Notes: generated by a model from the letters alone, not told the origin. Shown: positions 53,190 to 64,000, counted from the first letter of the stretch. The stretch is DNA of 64,000 bases from JACRLW01 sp050181465 (GCA_050181465.1 JBFXDD010000006.1:124001-188000), one strand, 5' to 3'. A program made the numbers and translations.

Positions 53190-54438
53190 CCGCGCCGACC
53201 TCGTTCTCGCGGTCCGTTTGGATCTCCCTGACACACTCTCGTATCGCCCGCGCGATCGCATCGACGTGCTCGTCCGTGTAGTGCTCGTTCCACGGCAGGA
53301 CCAGCATCGCGTCGAGTGCGGCGTAGGTGCCCGGATGGGACGTGCGGTCGCCGAGCGGTCCATGGAGGTTGGAACCGAAGGCGTTCCGCATCACCAGGAA
53401 CTTCGCGCGATCGACGAACACCGCGCACTCGAAGGCCGGCTGCCGAATGTAGTGCGGCGCGTTACCGATCCCGCGATTCGACAGGCGCACGCCCAAGGCA
53501 GTCGCGCCGCCGGGGATGCGGCGCGGGTCGATGCGCAGTGCGAAACGCCAGTAGGAGTGCTCCGTGCCGGGGCTTGGAGTCGGCAGTCCGATCCCCGAGA
53601 GGTCGCGCAGGGCGTGCAGCAATCGTGCTGCGGTGCGCCGACGTCGCGTGACGACGGCGTCGAGCTTCGCGAGTTGGGCCACGCCGACCGCGGCTTGCAA
53701 CTCGGTCATGCGCGCGTTGATTCCCGGTCGATCGTGATCGGGAAGCGCATCGCCGTAGCCGAAGCCCTTGTTGACGAATCGGCGCATGGCATCGGCGAGC
53801 GACGGGTCGTCGGTCATCACCATTCCGCCTTCGCCGGTCGTGAGGTGCTTGCCTTGCTGGAAGCTGAAGCAGGCGACGTCGCCGAACGTGCCGCACAAGA
53901 CTCCCCCGGCGGTCGCGAGAAATGCCTGCGCGGCGTCTTCGATCAGGGCGATGCCGCGCGCGCGACACAGTTCGACGATCGGCGGCATGTCGCACGATTG
54001 CCCGAACAGGTGGGTGACGATCACCGCGCGCGTGCGGTCCGACATCGCTCCCGCGAGGGTGTTCGCCGTCACGTTGCCGCTAGTCGGATCGACGTCCGCG
54101 AAGACCGGCCGCGCACCCTCGTGGCAAATCGGCATCACCGCTCCCATGTCGGTGATGGGAGTCGTCACGACCTCGTCGCCCTCGTTCAGTTGCAGTGCGG
54201 CGATCGCCGCGTGGACTGCGGTGCTCCCCGAACTGAGGGCGACGGCGAACCTTCGACCGTGACGCGCCGCGAACTCGGTCTCGAAGCGGCGGCAAAACGG
54301 CCCGTTGGTTGCGATCAGGTGACCCGAGCGGATCACCTGCTCGAGATTCGCGAGCTCAGCCGCACCGAGGTCTCGACCGGAGGAGTTGCGGTCGGACGGG
54401 AGGACGAGTTTCGCGTGCGAATCCGGTGCGGTGCTCAA
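53182..54438 (-). CDS. DegT/DnrJ/EryC1 aminotransferase, WbpE-like
   Basis: The 418-residue PLP enzyme has ALSSGSTAVHAAI (phosphate binding), LIEDAAQAF (Asp168 pairing with the cofactor ring) and FSFQQGKHLTTGEGG (Lys197 as Schiff-base lysine). It would add the 3-amino group in UDP-2-acetamido-3-amino sugar synthesis. The first in-frame start is TTG 54438, 8 bases after a candidate -10 box, so the message may be nearly leaderless. Note the unusual ITDMGAVMP in place of the common TF-A region. Confidence 0.88.
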   Translation of the reverse strand: MSTAPDSHAKLVLPSDRNSSGRDLGAAELANLEQVIRSGHLIATNGPFCRRFETEFAARHGRRFAVALSSGSTAVHAAIAALQLNEGDEVVTTPITDMGAVMPICHEGARPVFADVDPTSGNVTANTLAGAMSDRTRAVIVTHLFGQSCDMPPIVELCRARGIALIEDAAQAFLATAGGVLCGTFGDVACFSFQQGKHLTTGEGGMVMTDDPSLADAMRRFVNKGFGYGDALPDHDRPGINARMTELQAAVGVAQLAKLDAVVTRRRRTAARLLHALRDLSGIGLPTPSPGTEHSYWRFALRIDPRRIPGGATALGVRLSNRGIGNAPHYIRQPAFECAVFVDRAKFLVMRNAFGSNLHGPLGDRTSHPGTYAALDAMLVLPWNEHYTDEHVDAIARAIRECVREIQTDRENEVGADG

Positions 54439-54446
54439 GACCGCGC

Positions 54447-54452
54447 AGGATA
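54447..54452 (-). promoter_or_regulatory. Candidate -10 box (TATCCT) before the wbpE-like gene
   Basis: On the minus strand GCGGCTATCCTGCGCGG lies 8 bases before the TTG start at 54438. It fits the GCTAnnCT pattern, and its position would give a leaderless or very short leader. CTGATC, 17 bases upstream, is a weak -35. Confidence 0.4.
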
Positions 54453-54496
54453 GCCGCGCGGCATCGCCAGATCAGCCCGGCGCGTCCGATGAGGCC

Positions 54497-55903
54497 TCAG
54501 GCCTGGATCAGCACGCCGCGGATCGGCGTGAAGGGCGCCATCATGTTGCGCGTGTCGACCACCAGGTTGGCGTGCTCGGCGATGGTCTTCCAGTCGACCG
54601 CCTTGTGATGCGTCACGATCAGCACACAATCGGCGGCGCGCAGGTTCTCCGGCGTCAGCGGTTGTGATTCGAGATCGGCCAGGTCGTAGGCGCGCATGCG
54701 GGGGAAGACCGGGCAATGCGGGTCGTGATACGTGACCACAGCGCCGGCGTGCTGGAGTTCGGTGATGATCTCCGCGGCGGGGGTCTCACGGATGTCGTCT
54801 ACGTCCGGCTTGTAGGCGATTCCGATGACGAACACCTTGCTGCCCCGCATCGGCTTGCCGACCTCATTCAGTCCCTCCGCGGTGCGGCGCACCACGTAGC
54901 GCGGCATCGCACTGTTGATCTCGCCGGCGAGCTCGATGAACTTCGTGTGCAAGCCGACTTCCTTGGCCTTCCACGTCAGGTAGAAGGGATCGATCGGAAT
55001 GCAGTGACCACCGAGGCCGGGGCCTGGATAGAAGGCCTGGAAGCCGAAGGGTTTGGTGGCGGCCGCCGCGACCACTTTCCAGATGTCGATGCCCATGGCG
55101 TGGAGCACGGGCTTCAGCTCGTTGACGAGTGCGATGTTCACCGCGCGGTAGATGTTCTCGAGGAGCTTCGCCGACTCGGCGATCTCGGCGCTGTCGACCG
55201 GCACCACGCTCTGCACTGCGGCGGCGTAGACGGCACAGGCCAGTTTCGTGCTGGCTTCGTCCAGACCACCCACGAGCTTTGGAATCGTGCGCGTGTTGTG
55301 CGAGGTGCGACCCGGATCCTCGCGTTCGGGGCTGAACGCGAGGAAGAAGTCTTGCCCGCACACCAAGCCGCTGCGCTCGAGGATCGGCATGCAGTCGCCG
55401 CGGGTCGTTCCCGGATACGTCGTCGATTCGAGCACGACGAGCCGGCCGGGGCGCAATCGAGCTGCGAGCATCTCCGTGGAGCGCTCGATGTACGACATGT
55501 CGGGCTCGTGGTGCTTTCCGAGCGGCGTCGGCACGCACAGGATGATGACGTCGGCCTCCGCGAGCTCGTCGGGGTTGGCGGTCGGATGGAAGCGATCGCT
55601 GCCCGCCAACGTGGTGACCATCTCCGTGCCGAGGTGATGCAGGTAGGTCTCCCCGCGCAGCAGCATGTCGACTTTGCGCTGATCCACGTCGTAGCCGATG
55701 GTTCGGAAGCCACCGAGATGCATGGCGTGGAGCAGGGGCAGACCGACGTAACCGAGTCCGACGATGCCGATGGTTGCGGTTCGTGCCTCGATCTTTGCCA
55801 GGAGGCTCTGGGCGTGGGGGGGCATGGGCGACGCGTTCATGGTGCGTGGAGCCGGGCTTCCGGCCTGGGTCGGGACGGTCGCGGACGCGGAGGAATGGTC
55901 CAT
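54497..55903 (-). CDS. UDP-N-acetylglucosamine/UDP-sugar 6-dehydrogenase, WbpA-like
   Basis: The product is about 468 residues from ATG 55903 (GTG 55909 also possible). It has the NAD motif IGIVGLGYVGLPLLHAM, CVPTPLG, STTYPGTTRG, the ENIYRAVNIALVNEL helix and the catalytic cysteine loop YPGPGLGGHCIPIDP. This form (GHCIP-DP) is typical of UDP-GlcNAc/ManNAc dehydrogenases rather than UDP-glucose enzymes. It is the first step of the wbpA-E-B-D route. TAACCT at 55967-55972 on the minus strand is a candidate -10 box. Confidence 0.9.
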   Translation of the reverse strand: MDHSSASATVPTQAGSPAPRTMNASPMPPHAQSLLAKIEARTATIGIVGLGYVGLPLLHAMHLGGFRTIGYDVDQRKVDMLLRGETYLHHLGTEMVTTLAGSDRFHPTANPDELAEADVIILCVPTPLGKHHEPDMSYIERSTEMLAARLRPGRLVVLESTTYPGTTRGDCMPILERSGLVCGQDFFLAFSPEREDPGRTSHNTRTIPKLVGGLDEASTKLACAVYAAAVQSVVPVDSAEIAESAKLLENIYRAVNIALVNELKPVLHAMGIDIWKVVAAAATKPFGFQAFYPGPGLGGHCIPIDPFYLTWKAKEVGLHTKFIELAGEINSAMPRYVVRRTAEGLNEVGKPMRGSKVFVIGIAYKPDVDDIRETPAAEIITELQHAGAVVTYHDPHCPVFPRMRAYDLADLESQPLTPENLRAADCVLIVTHHKAVDWKTIAEHANLVVDTRNMMAPFTPIRGVLIQA

Positions 55904-55966
55904 CGACACGGATTTCGGCGCGCGGAGGGCTTCCGATTGAGTCCGCCGCGAGTTCGAGGGGCAAGC

Positions 55967-55972
55967 AGGTTA
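55967..55972 (-). promoter_or_regulatory. Candidate -10 box (TAACCT) for the wbpA-like gene
   Basis: On the minus strand ACGCTAACCTGCTTGCCCC lies about 63 bases before ATG 55903. It shares GCTAnnCT followed by GCCCC with the pth and lipA promoter regions. No clear -35 box. Confidence 0.35.
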
Positions 55973-56127
55973 GCGTTCCGGACTCCGGAGTCGACGGGCA
56001 GCGCGGCTCGGAGTTCGTCGGCGCACCACCCGTTGCCCGGCATCGTGTCTGGTATCCGCGGCGGCGCTGCTCCTCGAATCGACCTTGGCAGCGGCGTCCC
56101 ACCTCACCGCCTCTCGCCGATTGCCGC

Positions 56128-57792
56128 ATGAATTCTCCGCTTCGCGCGTGGCTCGTCCTCGGGTTCCTCGGCGCTATCTTCGGGTGGTGGTGGTGGTCGA
56201 GGTCGACGGATCAGGCGCCGCCCACGATCGAGTCCGCCGCCGTCGAATCGCCGGAGAGCGCGACCGTCGATTCGCGGGGGGCGGCGATGGCAGGGTTGTC
56301 CGGGCCGGCCGCGGACCTTCCGCGACGAGGTCACGAACTGGTCGATACTTCGCCGGTGCTGCTCCGAGGAGTCGTCACTTGGGCAGACGGGGTCGCCGCC
56401 CGCAACGCCAGCATTTCCGCTCGCATCGACGATCGCGAGCTCACCCGGGTCACTCCCTTTCCGAACCTCGTGACCAGTGGCGACGGCACCTTTGAAGGGT
56501 TGGTCCCCCGTTCCGTGCACCGGGTCTTCGCGACCTCGGGGGACTGCGTCAGCAGCCTCGTCGAAGTCGACACTCGTCGCGGGGAGCCGGCCGAGGTGGG
56601 AATCGGCATGGGCCGCTTGCCGCGGCTGCGCGGCGTCTTGCTCGACGGCTTGAGCCGACCGGTCAACGGCCAAGTTCGCGTCATCAGTCGCGGCGAGACG
56701 GCGGGTCGGAAGGTCGAGCGCCAGCAGTACCTCGGTGCCGACCGACGCGGAGATTTTCGGCGCGACTATCCGCTCGACGTCGAACTGGAGGTCCAGGCGG
56801 AAGTCGACGGTGCGATCTCCACCCCCGCGGCGATCGTTCCGGCGGGCGCGGTGGCCCACGACTTGGTCTTGCGAGCGGTCGACGTGCAGCCGCGTGAATT
56901 CCTGGTGCTCGACGCTGCGGGAATACCCATCACCGGTGTGATGCTCGGTGTGGCTGACTCGCGGATCGATGCGGCCGACTCCGGAGCGATCACCTGGCAG
57001 GTGAGCGCGAAGACGGACCTCGCCGGTCGGGTTCACGTGGCGCGCACGCCCATCGAGTCTGCGACGGTCATCCGCACTACCCTCGGCGACGGGGATGGAC
57101 ACTACTACGAGACGACGGTCGACACTGCGCCGAATCCGGTGGAGCTCCGCTTGCCCGAACATGCCCTCGAGGCCGCTAGGCTCTCGATCCGCTTGGTCGG
57201 TGAGCTGCCCTTCGAGCCGCACTCGATGATGCTCGTCGCGGCAGACGCGGGGCGGCACAGCCGGGTGCGAAACCGTCAGTTCGAAGCGGGTGAGAGATCG
57301 GTCGAGTTGGATGACCTCCGGGTGGGGGTGGAGTACCTCTTACGCGTGGATGTGAGGGGCGAGCACGACCATGTGCCGGTCGATGTGGGCAGACGGTCTT
57401 CTGCCTCGCTCGACTCGCTGCGACGAGCTGTGTCGGCCACGGGCGGGCGAGCGCACCGCGTGGTCGCCTTCGGCCGGGTGACGCCGGTGCGCGGTTCGCA
57501 CACGGTCGATTTGCGGATCGAGGAACCGCACACACTCTCGGTGCGAGTGCTGTTTCCCTCCGTATCGAGACCGAGGGGACGTCTGGAACTACGTCTCCTC
57601 GGTCCGTCGTCCATCGGACGAGGCGCGCACGTCAGCGGGAGTGAGAACACCCGCGAGAACACGTGGCTCTTCTCGGACTTGGTCTCAGGTGAGCACCGTG
57701 TCGAGGTGCACGCCGCCGGGCGCAAGCTTCTCGAGCGCGCCGTCGAGGTCGGTCATCCGAGCCAGAGCGTGTTGGTGCTCCAACTGCCTTGA
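56128..57792 (+). CDS. Membrane-anchored protein with carboxypeptidase-regulatory-like beta domains
   Basis: The 554-residue protein starts at ATG 56128 with an N-terminal membrane anchor (WLVLGFLGAIFGWWWW). The rest is predicted all-beta. It includes a segment near 75-110 (VLLRGVVTWADGVAARNASI, then GDGTFEGLVP) that matches carboxypeptidase-regulatory-like (CarboxypepD_reg) repeats. A similar turn occurs near 170 (RLRGVLLDGLSRPVNG). Such proteins are exported in planctomycetes; their function is unknown. The frame upstream of 56128 overlaps the divergent wbpA-like gene and is not used. Confidence 0.7.
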   Translation: MNSPLRAWLVLGFLGAIFGWWWWSRSTDQAPPTIESAAVESPESATVDSRGAAMAGLSGPAADLPRRGHELVDTSPVLLRGVVTWADGVAARNASISARIDDRELTRVTPFPNLVTSGDGTFEGLVPRSVHRVFATSGDCVSSLVEVDTRRGEPAEVGIGMGRLPRLRGVLLDGLSRPVNGQVRVISRGETAGRKVERQQYLGADRRGDFRRDYPLDVELEVQAEVDGAISTPAAIVPAGAVAHDLVLRAVDVQPREFLVLDAAGIPITGVMLGVADSRIDAADSGAITWQVSAKTDLAGRVHVARTPIESATVIRTTLGDGDGHYYETTVDTAPNPVELRLPEHALEAARLSIRLVGELPFEPHSMMLVAADAGRHSRVRNRQFEAGERSVELDDLRVGVEYLLRVDVRGEHDHVPVDVGRRSSASLDSLRRAVSATGGRAHRVVAFGRVTPVRGSHTVDLRIEEPHTLSVRVLFPSVSRPRGRLELRLLGPSSIGRGAHVSGSENTRENTWLFSDLVSGEHRVEVHAAGRKLLERAVEVGHPSQSVLVLQLP

Positions 57793-57801
57793 CCAACGTC
57801 T

Positions 57802-57827
57802 CGCGCGACCACCAGTGTGGTCGCGCG
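57802..57827. terminator. Perfect hairpin between convergent genes
   Basis: CGCGCGACCAC and GTGGTCGCGCG form an 11-bp perfect stem around a CAGT loop, 10 bases after one stop and 17 before the other. There is no T-run, but the location between convergent genes suggests a bidirectional terminator. Confidence 0.6.
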
Positions 57828-57843
57828 CACGACTAACCCGCGA

Positions 57844-59139
57844 TCACGGGGTGAGCGTGATCTTGCAGACGTTCGAGGTCTGCAACGGGATACCAAGCGC
57901 GCAAGGGACGATGGAGTTCAAGAGGCCGAGCGCGTCGGGCGACACCGCCTGGAAGTGGATCTCACCGGTGCCGAGGCCGGGCGGCAGCTGCAGCGAGAGC
58001 GGAATCCCGATCTGAACCAAGGGGATGTTGACGCCCAGGTTGTTGAGGCGGAACTCCCACAGCTCCTTGAAGACACCGAACACCGGGCCGACCGGGCGTG
58101 CGGTCAGCGAGCCGAACTCGAGGAACATGACGGACTGCGTTCCGATCGGGCCGAGGACTTCGAACTCGATCGAGCTGTTCGTTGCGATGCTGAAGTTCTT
58201 GTTGTTGATGTTGCGCGCACCATTGTCGATGCCGGTCACCAGGTTCCACTCCGCGGTCGCGGACGAGAAGTTGTTCCACAGGTCGAGCCGGTGGTAGGTG
58301 ACGGTGTCCGGGGCGCCCTGCGTGAGGACTGCCAGGTCATAGCCGCAGCTGCGACCGTCGACGCCGCCGGGGATCACGCACAGGCCGCCTTGCACGACCG
58401 TCGCCAGCGGGCGGAACTTCCGACCGGTCGAAATCAGTTGCTGGTTGGTGCGGTCGATCTGGAACTCCATCACCTCGCCGGCATTGGGCACCGAGTTGAC
58501 CCAGATGGTCTGCCCGCTCGGATCGAGCTCGAGCCCGTAGGTCGACCAGTTGTTCGGGGCGAGCGGCAGCGGGAAGGTGTTGAGGACCACACCGTTGAGG
58601 TCGGTCTCCCAGATCGAGGTGCCGAAGTTGCCGGTGAAGAACGAACCGTTGCCGCCGTTGCCGTTGCGATCGAAGGCGAGGCCGCGCCACAAGTTCGTGG
58701 CAGGGGTCGAGACCGGAGTGTTGACGGTCTGCGGGCCGTTCGCCGCGAGGATGGTGGTGACCGGGTTGCCGTTGATGTCGACGACCTCGAGTCCGCCTTC
58801 GGAACCGAAGATCAGGTTGACGCCGTCGGTGGTGCCGTCGCGGAAGCCCCACGCCGATGCGGACGTGCTGGCAGGCTGCTGCCAGGTGCGGATCAGCGCG
58901 CCCGTGACCGGGTTGAACACGCCGACCGTGTGTGGCGCGACGGTGCCGCCGTTGTTGCCGCGGGCGGACACGAAGAGCTCGCCGTTGAGGTAGGCGACAC
59001 CAAGATTGCCGTTGAGGCCGGTACCTGCGTCGCAGTTCAACGCGGTGTTGGTCTCACGGCCGACGCCGGTGAGGATCTGAGCGGAGACGGGCACGCTCAA
59101 GGCAAGTCCACTGAGGACCAGGGTGTGGAGACGATTCAT
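57844..59139 (-). CDS. Secreted WD40/NHL-like propeller protein
   Basis: The 431-residue protein has a signal peptide (MNRLHTLVLSGLALSVPVSA). Blades of a beta-propeller can be seen (NLGVAYLNGELFVSARGNN, LWRGLAFDRNGNGGNGSFF, YGLELDPSGQTIWVNSVPN). Residues about 325-431 form the C-terminal beta domain (SVMFLEFGSLTARPVGPVFG, then LGIPLQTSNVCKITLTP), similar to the tails at 4771 and 38493. ATG 59139 follows a purine-poor leader. The function is unknown. Confidence 0.78.
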   Translation of the reverse strand: MNRLHTLVLSGLALSVPVSAQILTGVGRETNTALNCDAGTGLNGNLGVAYLNGELFVSARGNNGGTVAPHTVGVFNPVTGALIRTWQQPASTSASAWGFRDGTTDGVNLIFGSEGGLEVVDINGNPVTTILAANGPQTVNTPVSTPATNLWRGLAFDRNGNGGNGSFFTGNFGTSIWETDLNGVVLNTFPLPLAPNNWSTYGLELDPSGQTIWVNSVPNAGEVMEFQIDRTNQQLISTGRKFRPLATVVQGGLCVIPGGVDGRSCGYDLAVLTQGAPDTVTYHRLDLWNNFSSATAEWNLVTGIDNGARNINNKNFSIATNSSIEFEVLGPIGTQSVMFLEFGSLTARPVGPVFGVFKELWEFRLNNLGVNIPLVQIGIPLSLQLPPGLGTGEIHFQAVSPDALGLLNSIVPCALGIPLQTSNVCKITLTP

Positions 59140-59196
59140 CGAGAGAGAAACCTCTGGGGTTGGTCTGGAAGCAAGCCGCCATCGAGCGGCGACGAA

Positions 59197-59202
59197 AGAA
59201 TA
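59197..59202 (-). promoter_or_regulatory. Candidate -10 box (TATTCT) for the secreted propeller gene
   Basis: On the minus strand CGTCTATTCTTTCG lies 57 bases before ATG 59139. It fits TAnnCT, but no convincing -35 box is seen. Confidence 0.3.
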
Positions 59203-59396
59203 GACGCCCCATAGACGTTTCGCCCAGTTGTCCGGTGCCATTTTGGGACGCTTTTCCCGGTGGAAGGTCGCTTCGCACGCACGTGCGCACTTGGCTTACT
59301 CTCTGCCGCACTTGCCAAGTCTCAAGCGGCCGCCGACGTCGAGTTCTCCCGATCTATCCGACCGTTGCTCGGACGCGGCGGTCTCTTCCTGGCGGC

Positions 59397-60620
59397 TCAG
59401 GGCAGGAAGCGCTTGGGGTCCTTCAGCTTGCGCGGCAGATACTCGCGCGCCACGAAGTCGAGTCCCCACTTCGCGAGGGCCTGCTGTTCGGCGCGCACGC
59501 CCATCTTGAGCAACTGCTCGATCGCCTTCTGCCACTCCTTGTGGGCCTGGAAGAAGGGATCGTTCTTCAAGGCATCCTTCGCGCGCTTGATGTCGACCTC
59601 CTGGAGCTTGTGCGTCGCGTCTTCGAGTTCGAAGTCGAGGATGTCCTGCGGTGTGACGCCGAGGAAAGTCGCTTGCGGGACACAGAAGAACTGGTTGAGG
59701 TGAGCGGCGTTGCCCGAGCCGACCTTCAGCGTTCGGTAGATGTTGCCCATGCCGTAGGGATCGCAGTCGACGAAGGCGTAGACCGGCAACTTCTTCTCGT
59801 CGGCGAGCTTACGGATGAAGCGGCGCGTTGCGCGGGTCGGGACACCCTGCATCGAGATCAGGATGCAGTTGTGGTTCCGCCAGAACTTCTCGCTGTTGAG
59901 GCGCTGCCACATGCCGCCGGTCTCGATGGCCAGCACGAACTCGGCCTTGGTCTCGAACCGCAGGTGCTCGACCGAGGACGGGATCGTGTAGGCGCCCGCG
60001 CCAAAGGTCGTGCAGTCGATCCGGAGGTCCCCGCCGGTGTCTTGGTTGCGATCGATGACGACCAACTCGCCCGCCAGTGCGCCGCCGTGCTCTTCGGGAT
60101 AGAAGCGCAGGTTCTCGCGCAACACGCCGCGCAGCGAGAAGAGCGCTTCGATGTCGTCCATGCAGGCGTCGGACTCGGGCTGGTCGTCGAACTTGCACTC
60201 ACCCCAGTTCTTGCTGACGTAGTACGCTTCTCGCTTCGTGGCGAAGTCGTTGGTCAGGACCATGTCCTTGCTCATCGCCATGAGCTTCAGGGTTTGTGCG
60301 AAGGACTTGACCGTGTTGACGGTCAAGGTGCGCTCCTTGCGGCCACGGCCGAGTTTGAAATGCCCGATCCGCTTGTCGTAGGTCACGTTCGCCAGCGAGC
60401 GCTGCGGGAAGCTCAGCTCGGGTTTGGCGCGCTTCTCGATCGAGTCGAAGACCTTCTGTGCGGTCTCGTCGATGCTCTCGACGGTGACCGCTTCCAGCTT
60501 CTGCAACTCCTTGGGGTTGCGTCGCCGCGCGGTCTTGGGCTCGGGTCGCAGCTTTTTCTGGGACGGTTTCGAATCCGCCTTCGGAGCGGAGGATTTCTTG
60601 CTGCTGCGCTTCTGTGCCAT
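59397..60620 (-). CDS. top6A: DNA topoisomerase VI subunit A (Spo11-like)
   Basis: The 407-residue protein starts at ATG 60620. After a Lys-rich tail of about 35 residues comes the winged-helix domain with TKREAYYVSKNW; Tyr134 matches the DNA-cleaving tyrosine. The TOPRIM domain has FVLAIETGGMW (Glu233) and AFVDCDPYGMGNIY (Asp285, Asp287), the Mg-binding acids. Type IIB topoisomerases relax and decatenate DNA in archaea and plants and are scattered in bacteria. Subunit B is encoded nearby but not adjacent. A good promoter lies 90 bases upstream. Confidence 0.95.
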   Translation of the reverse strand: MAQKRSSKKSSAPKADSKPSQKKLRPEPKTARRRNPKELQKLEAVTVESIDETAQKVFDSIEKRAKPELSFPQRSLANVTYDKRIGHFKLGRGRKERTLTVNTVKSFAQTLKLMAMSKDMVLTNDFATKREAYYVSKNWGECKFDDQPESDACMDDIEALFSLRGVLRENLRFYPEEHGGALAGELVVIDRNQDTGGDLRIDCTTFGAGAYTIPSSVEHLRFETKAEFVLAIETGGMWQRLNSEKFWRNHNCILISMQGVPTRATRRFIRKLADEKKLPVYAFVDCDPYGMGNIYRTLKVGSGNAAHLNQFFCVPQATFLGVTPQDILDFELEDATHKLQEVDIKRAKDALKNDPFFQAHKEWQKAIEQLLKMGVRAEQQALAKWGLDFVAREYLPRKLKDPKRFLP

Positions 60621-60710
60621 CGATGGGTCGGAGGCGGTGCCGGGCTTGGTACACGACGGCCCGGCGGGGCTCGCGGTCGACGTCGACCCGGCCCTCCCGA
60701 ACCGCGGCGC

Positions 60711-60738
60711 AGCATAATTCATCGTCGGTCGCTGCCAA
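60711..60738 (-). promoter_or_regulatory. Sigma-70-type promoter of top6A
   Basis: On the minus strand TTGGCA (60738-60733) and TATGCT (60716-60711) are separated by 16 bases, a good vegetative promoter. GCGCC follows the -10. The region also carries the divergent ftsH start at 60800. Confidence 0.6.
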
Positions 60739-60799
60739 GCTCGCGATCGACGCATGCGTCGGGTTGTGCTCACCGTTAGCGTGGTCGAAGAGGTCGATC

Positions 60800-62707
<1,908 letters not shown>

Positions 62708-62722
62708 GCGCGCGGCGTCGAC

Positions 62723-64000
62723 TCAGATCTTGCGGCTGCGCTCGAGCACGTCGGTCAGCTTCTCGACACAGTCGGTGACCTGAGCGTCGTTCAAGGTGAG
62801 GATCTCGCGCAACGCCTCACCGATGTGCGGGATGTAGGTCGTGATGTAGTTGCGCTTCTGATACTCGCTCGCGAGCTTCTTGCCCTTGCGCACGTGCGTC
62901 CCGAGCTTGCGGCCGCACTCCTGCAGAGCGAGCCTGAGTTCCTTGATGATCTCGTCGTAGCTCGCGATGGCTTCCTTCGACTCGGACGTGAAGGGCACCC
63001 AGACCGATGCGATGTGCACGAAAATCACCATCGCCCCGATCGGCAAGGCGCCGCGCGGCTGAGTGAGGCCGTAGGAGCGCCAGTTGGTCTGGATCACGGC
63101 TTTTGTGATCGCGCAAGCGGACTGCTGGAACAGCAAGGGTACGCGGTTCGCGTAACGGATGAGGCGTGCGGGCTCGTCGGCCTGTGCGAGCAGGTCTTCC
63201 TCGGCGAGAGCCTTGCGACGCTTCTGCTTCTCGGAATCGGCGTAGATCTTGCCCGCATCGGTCACTTCCAACGTGTCGCCGGGTCGGCCGTAGGCGAGCC
63301 CTACTTCGATCTGGAAGGGGTGACCACGATAGACCACCGGCGAGCGCGTGGAGGCCACGTAGAAGTCGGCTTCGACCTCCTTCTTCAGCCCGTCGAGGAT
63401 GCCCTTCTCGCCGATCGGCGCGATGCACGATGTCGGCGGCGCCATGATCTTGGTGGCGTCGATCGCCTTCTTCAGGGCGACCGACTGTTCGCGCGCGACC
63501 TTCTTCGGGTGCGTCTTCGGCCCGATCTTCGCCGTGGCGCAGATCTGCTCGGCGACCTTCGGGCCGACGCGGCTGAAGTCGCGCTGAAGACACATGTTGA
63601 GCTGCTTCTCCTCGGACTCCTGCAGCATCTTCATCAGGATGCCGAGTTCGACGCCGTGCGGGTGCGGTTTGATCTCGTCGGTCTCCTTCGGGAGTTCCTT
63701 GGTAGCCGCGGCGAACTCGACGAGCTGGCCTTCCGGATCGAGGAAGGTCATCTTCACGTGGGGGTTGGCGACGGCGACCAACTTGAGGAACTCGCCGACG
63801 CTGCGTTGTCCGCGCCGGAACTCGCCCTCCATGTCGATCTCGACTCGGGTGCCGTGGTCCTTGCCTTCCCATGCGATCTCTTCATCGGTGAACACGGGCG
63901 CGTTCTTCGCCGTGTCGATGCGGATCGTGAACGCGAAGGCCTTGCTGCGCTTGCTGGTCCGCGAGCGCACGCGCACCGGCCGACCGGTGGTGAGCTGGCC
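62723..64000 (-). CDS. top6B: DNA topoisomerase VI subunit B, C-terminal part (right-truncated)
   Basis: The frame is open to the window edge, so the N-terminal ATPase (GHKL) part is missing; 425 residues are visible. At the edge GQLTTGRPVRVRS is the ATP-lid motif of Top6B. The transducer domain follows, and RVPLLFQQSACAITKAV and IASVWVPFTSESKEAIA are highly conserved Top6B signatures. The C-terminus (EALREILTLNDAQVTDCV) is helical. Its 3' end is 15 bases from the ftsH stop. It would pair with the top6A product to form the A2B2 enzyme. Confidence 0.95.
   Translation of the reverse strand, partial: GQLTTGRPVRVRSRTSKRSKAFAFTIRIDTAKNAPVFTDEEIAWEGKDHGTRVEIDMEGEFRRGQRSVGEFLKLVAVANPHVKMTFLDPEGQLVEFAAATKELPKETDEIKPHPHGVELGILMKMLQESEEKQLNMCLQRDFSRVGPKVAEQICATAKIGPKTHPKKVAREQSVALKKAIDATKIMAPPTSCIAPIGEKGILDGLKKEVEADFYVASTRSPVVYRGHPFQIEVGLAYGRPGDTLEVTDAGKIYADSEKQKRRKALAEEDLLAQADEPARLIRYANRVPLLFQQSACAITKAVIQTNWRSYGLTQPRGALPIGAMVIFVHIASVWVPFTSESKEAIASYDEIIKELRLALQECGRKLGTHVRKGKKLASEYQKRNYITTYIPHIGEALREILTLNDAQVTDCVEKLTDVLERSRKI

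Noticed and set aside
60614..60799. Longer N-terminus for FtsH
   Set aside because: It overlaps the start region and promoter of top6A and is not FtsH-like; TTG 60800 has a ribosome site and fits the family.

Overview
The window is high-G+C bacterial DNA, almost certainly chromosomal, and most likely from a planctomycete-type organism. I infer this from an ECF sigma factor overlapping a Ser/Thr kinase, long secreted BNR/Kelch/thioredoxin-TPR proteins, a DUF2911 protein, and frequent GTG/TTG starts with 4-base stop/start overlaps. No single sequence feature proves the phylum. A run of exactly 100 N (20904-21003) inside a repeat shows this is a scaffold, perhaps a metagenome bin. I found no rRNA, tRNA, CRISPR array, transposase or phage gene.

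Layout. 1-12.8 kb: a left-truncated BNR-propeller protein, an ECF sigma factor/kinase pair, a large secreted Kelch protein, a TPR-DUF2911 lipoprotein-like protein, an unknown protein, and a BNR propeller paired with a MoaD/ThiS-like ubiquitin-fold protein. 12.9-20.4 kb: housekeeping genes on the + strand (glmU-prs-rplY-pth-rpsF-rpsR-rplI-rimO-pgsA-pgpA). 20.4-21.3 kb: a tandem array of a 180-bp palindromic element. 21.3-25 kb: a HAMP/SpoIIE-like protein, MazG and a thioredoxin-like TPR protein. 25.3-36.5 kb: an aerotolerance-type cluster (MoxR, DUF58, BatA, BatB ... BatC, BatD, BatE). It is split by an aldehyde-dehydrogenase-like gene on the opposite strand and a thioredoxin/cytochrome c/copper-monooxygenase-like fusion. 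36.5-42 kb: an Rrf2 regulator, cobalamin adenosyltransferase, an RDD protein, a secreted Gly-rich protein and two unknowns. 42.1-50.2 kb: lipA plus a 2-oxoacid dehydrogenase operon with two E1-alpha genes, one carrying a histone-H1-like Lys/Ala/Pro tail. A TetR regulator with two matching palindromes lies divergent to it. 50.3-55.9 kb: a GT2 glycosyltransferase and a wbpA/E/B/D-like UDP-diacetamido-sugar operon ending in an ArsR gene. 56-64 kb: two exported proteins, then topoisomerase VI subunits A and B on the minus strand, separated by ftsH on the plus strand.

The most notable feature I could not match to anything I know is a dispersed palindromic element family. Its full-length form is about 184 bp with inverted ends of at least 24 bp. 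It is present at five intergenic loci (1.9, 12.3, 20.4-21.3, 25.1 and 37.7 kb). In every case one end points at a nearby gene start, and at two loci its terminal CTAG forms part of a TAGACT -10-like hexamer. At 20.4 kb it has expanded into a near-identical tandem array that broke the assembly.

Functional links. The 13-20 kb block supplies cell-wall nucleotide sugar, PRPP, ribosomal proteins and phosphatidylglycerol. The 42-49 kb block makes acyl-CoA and the lipoyl cofactor it needs. The 51-56 kb block makes a modified sugar nucleotide for surface polysaccharide.
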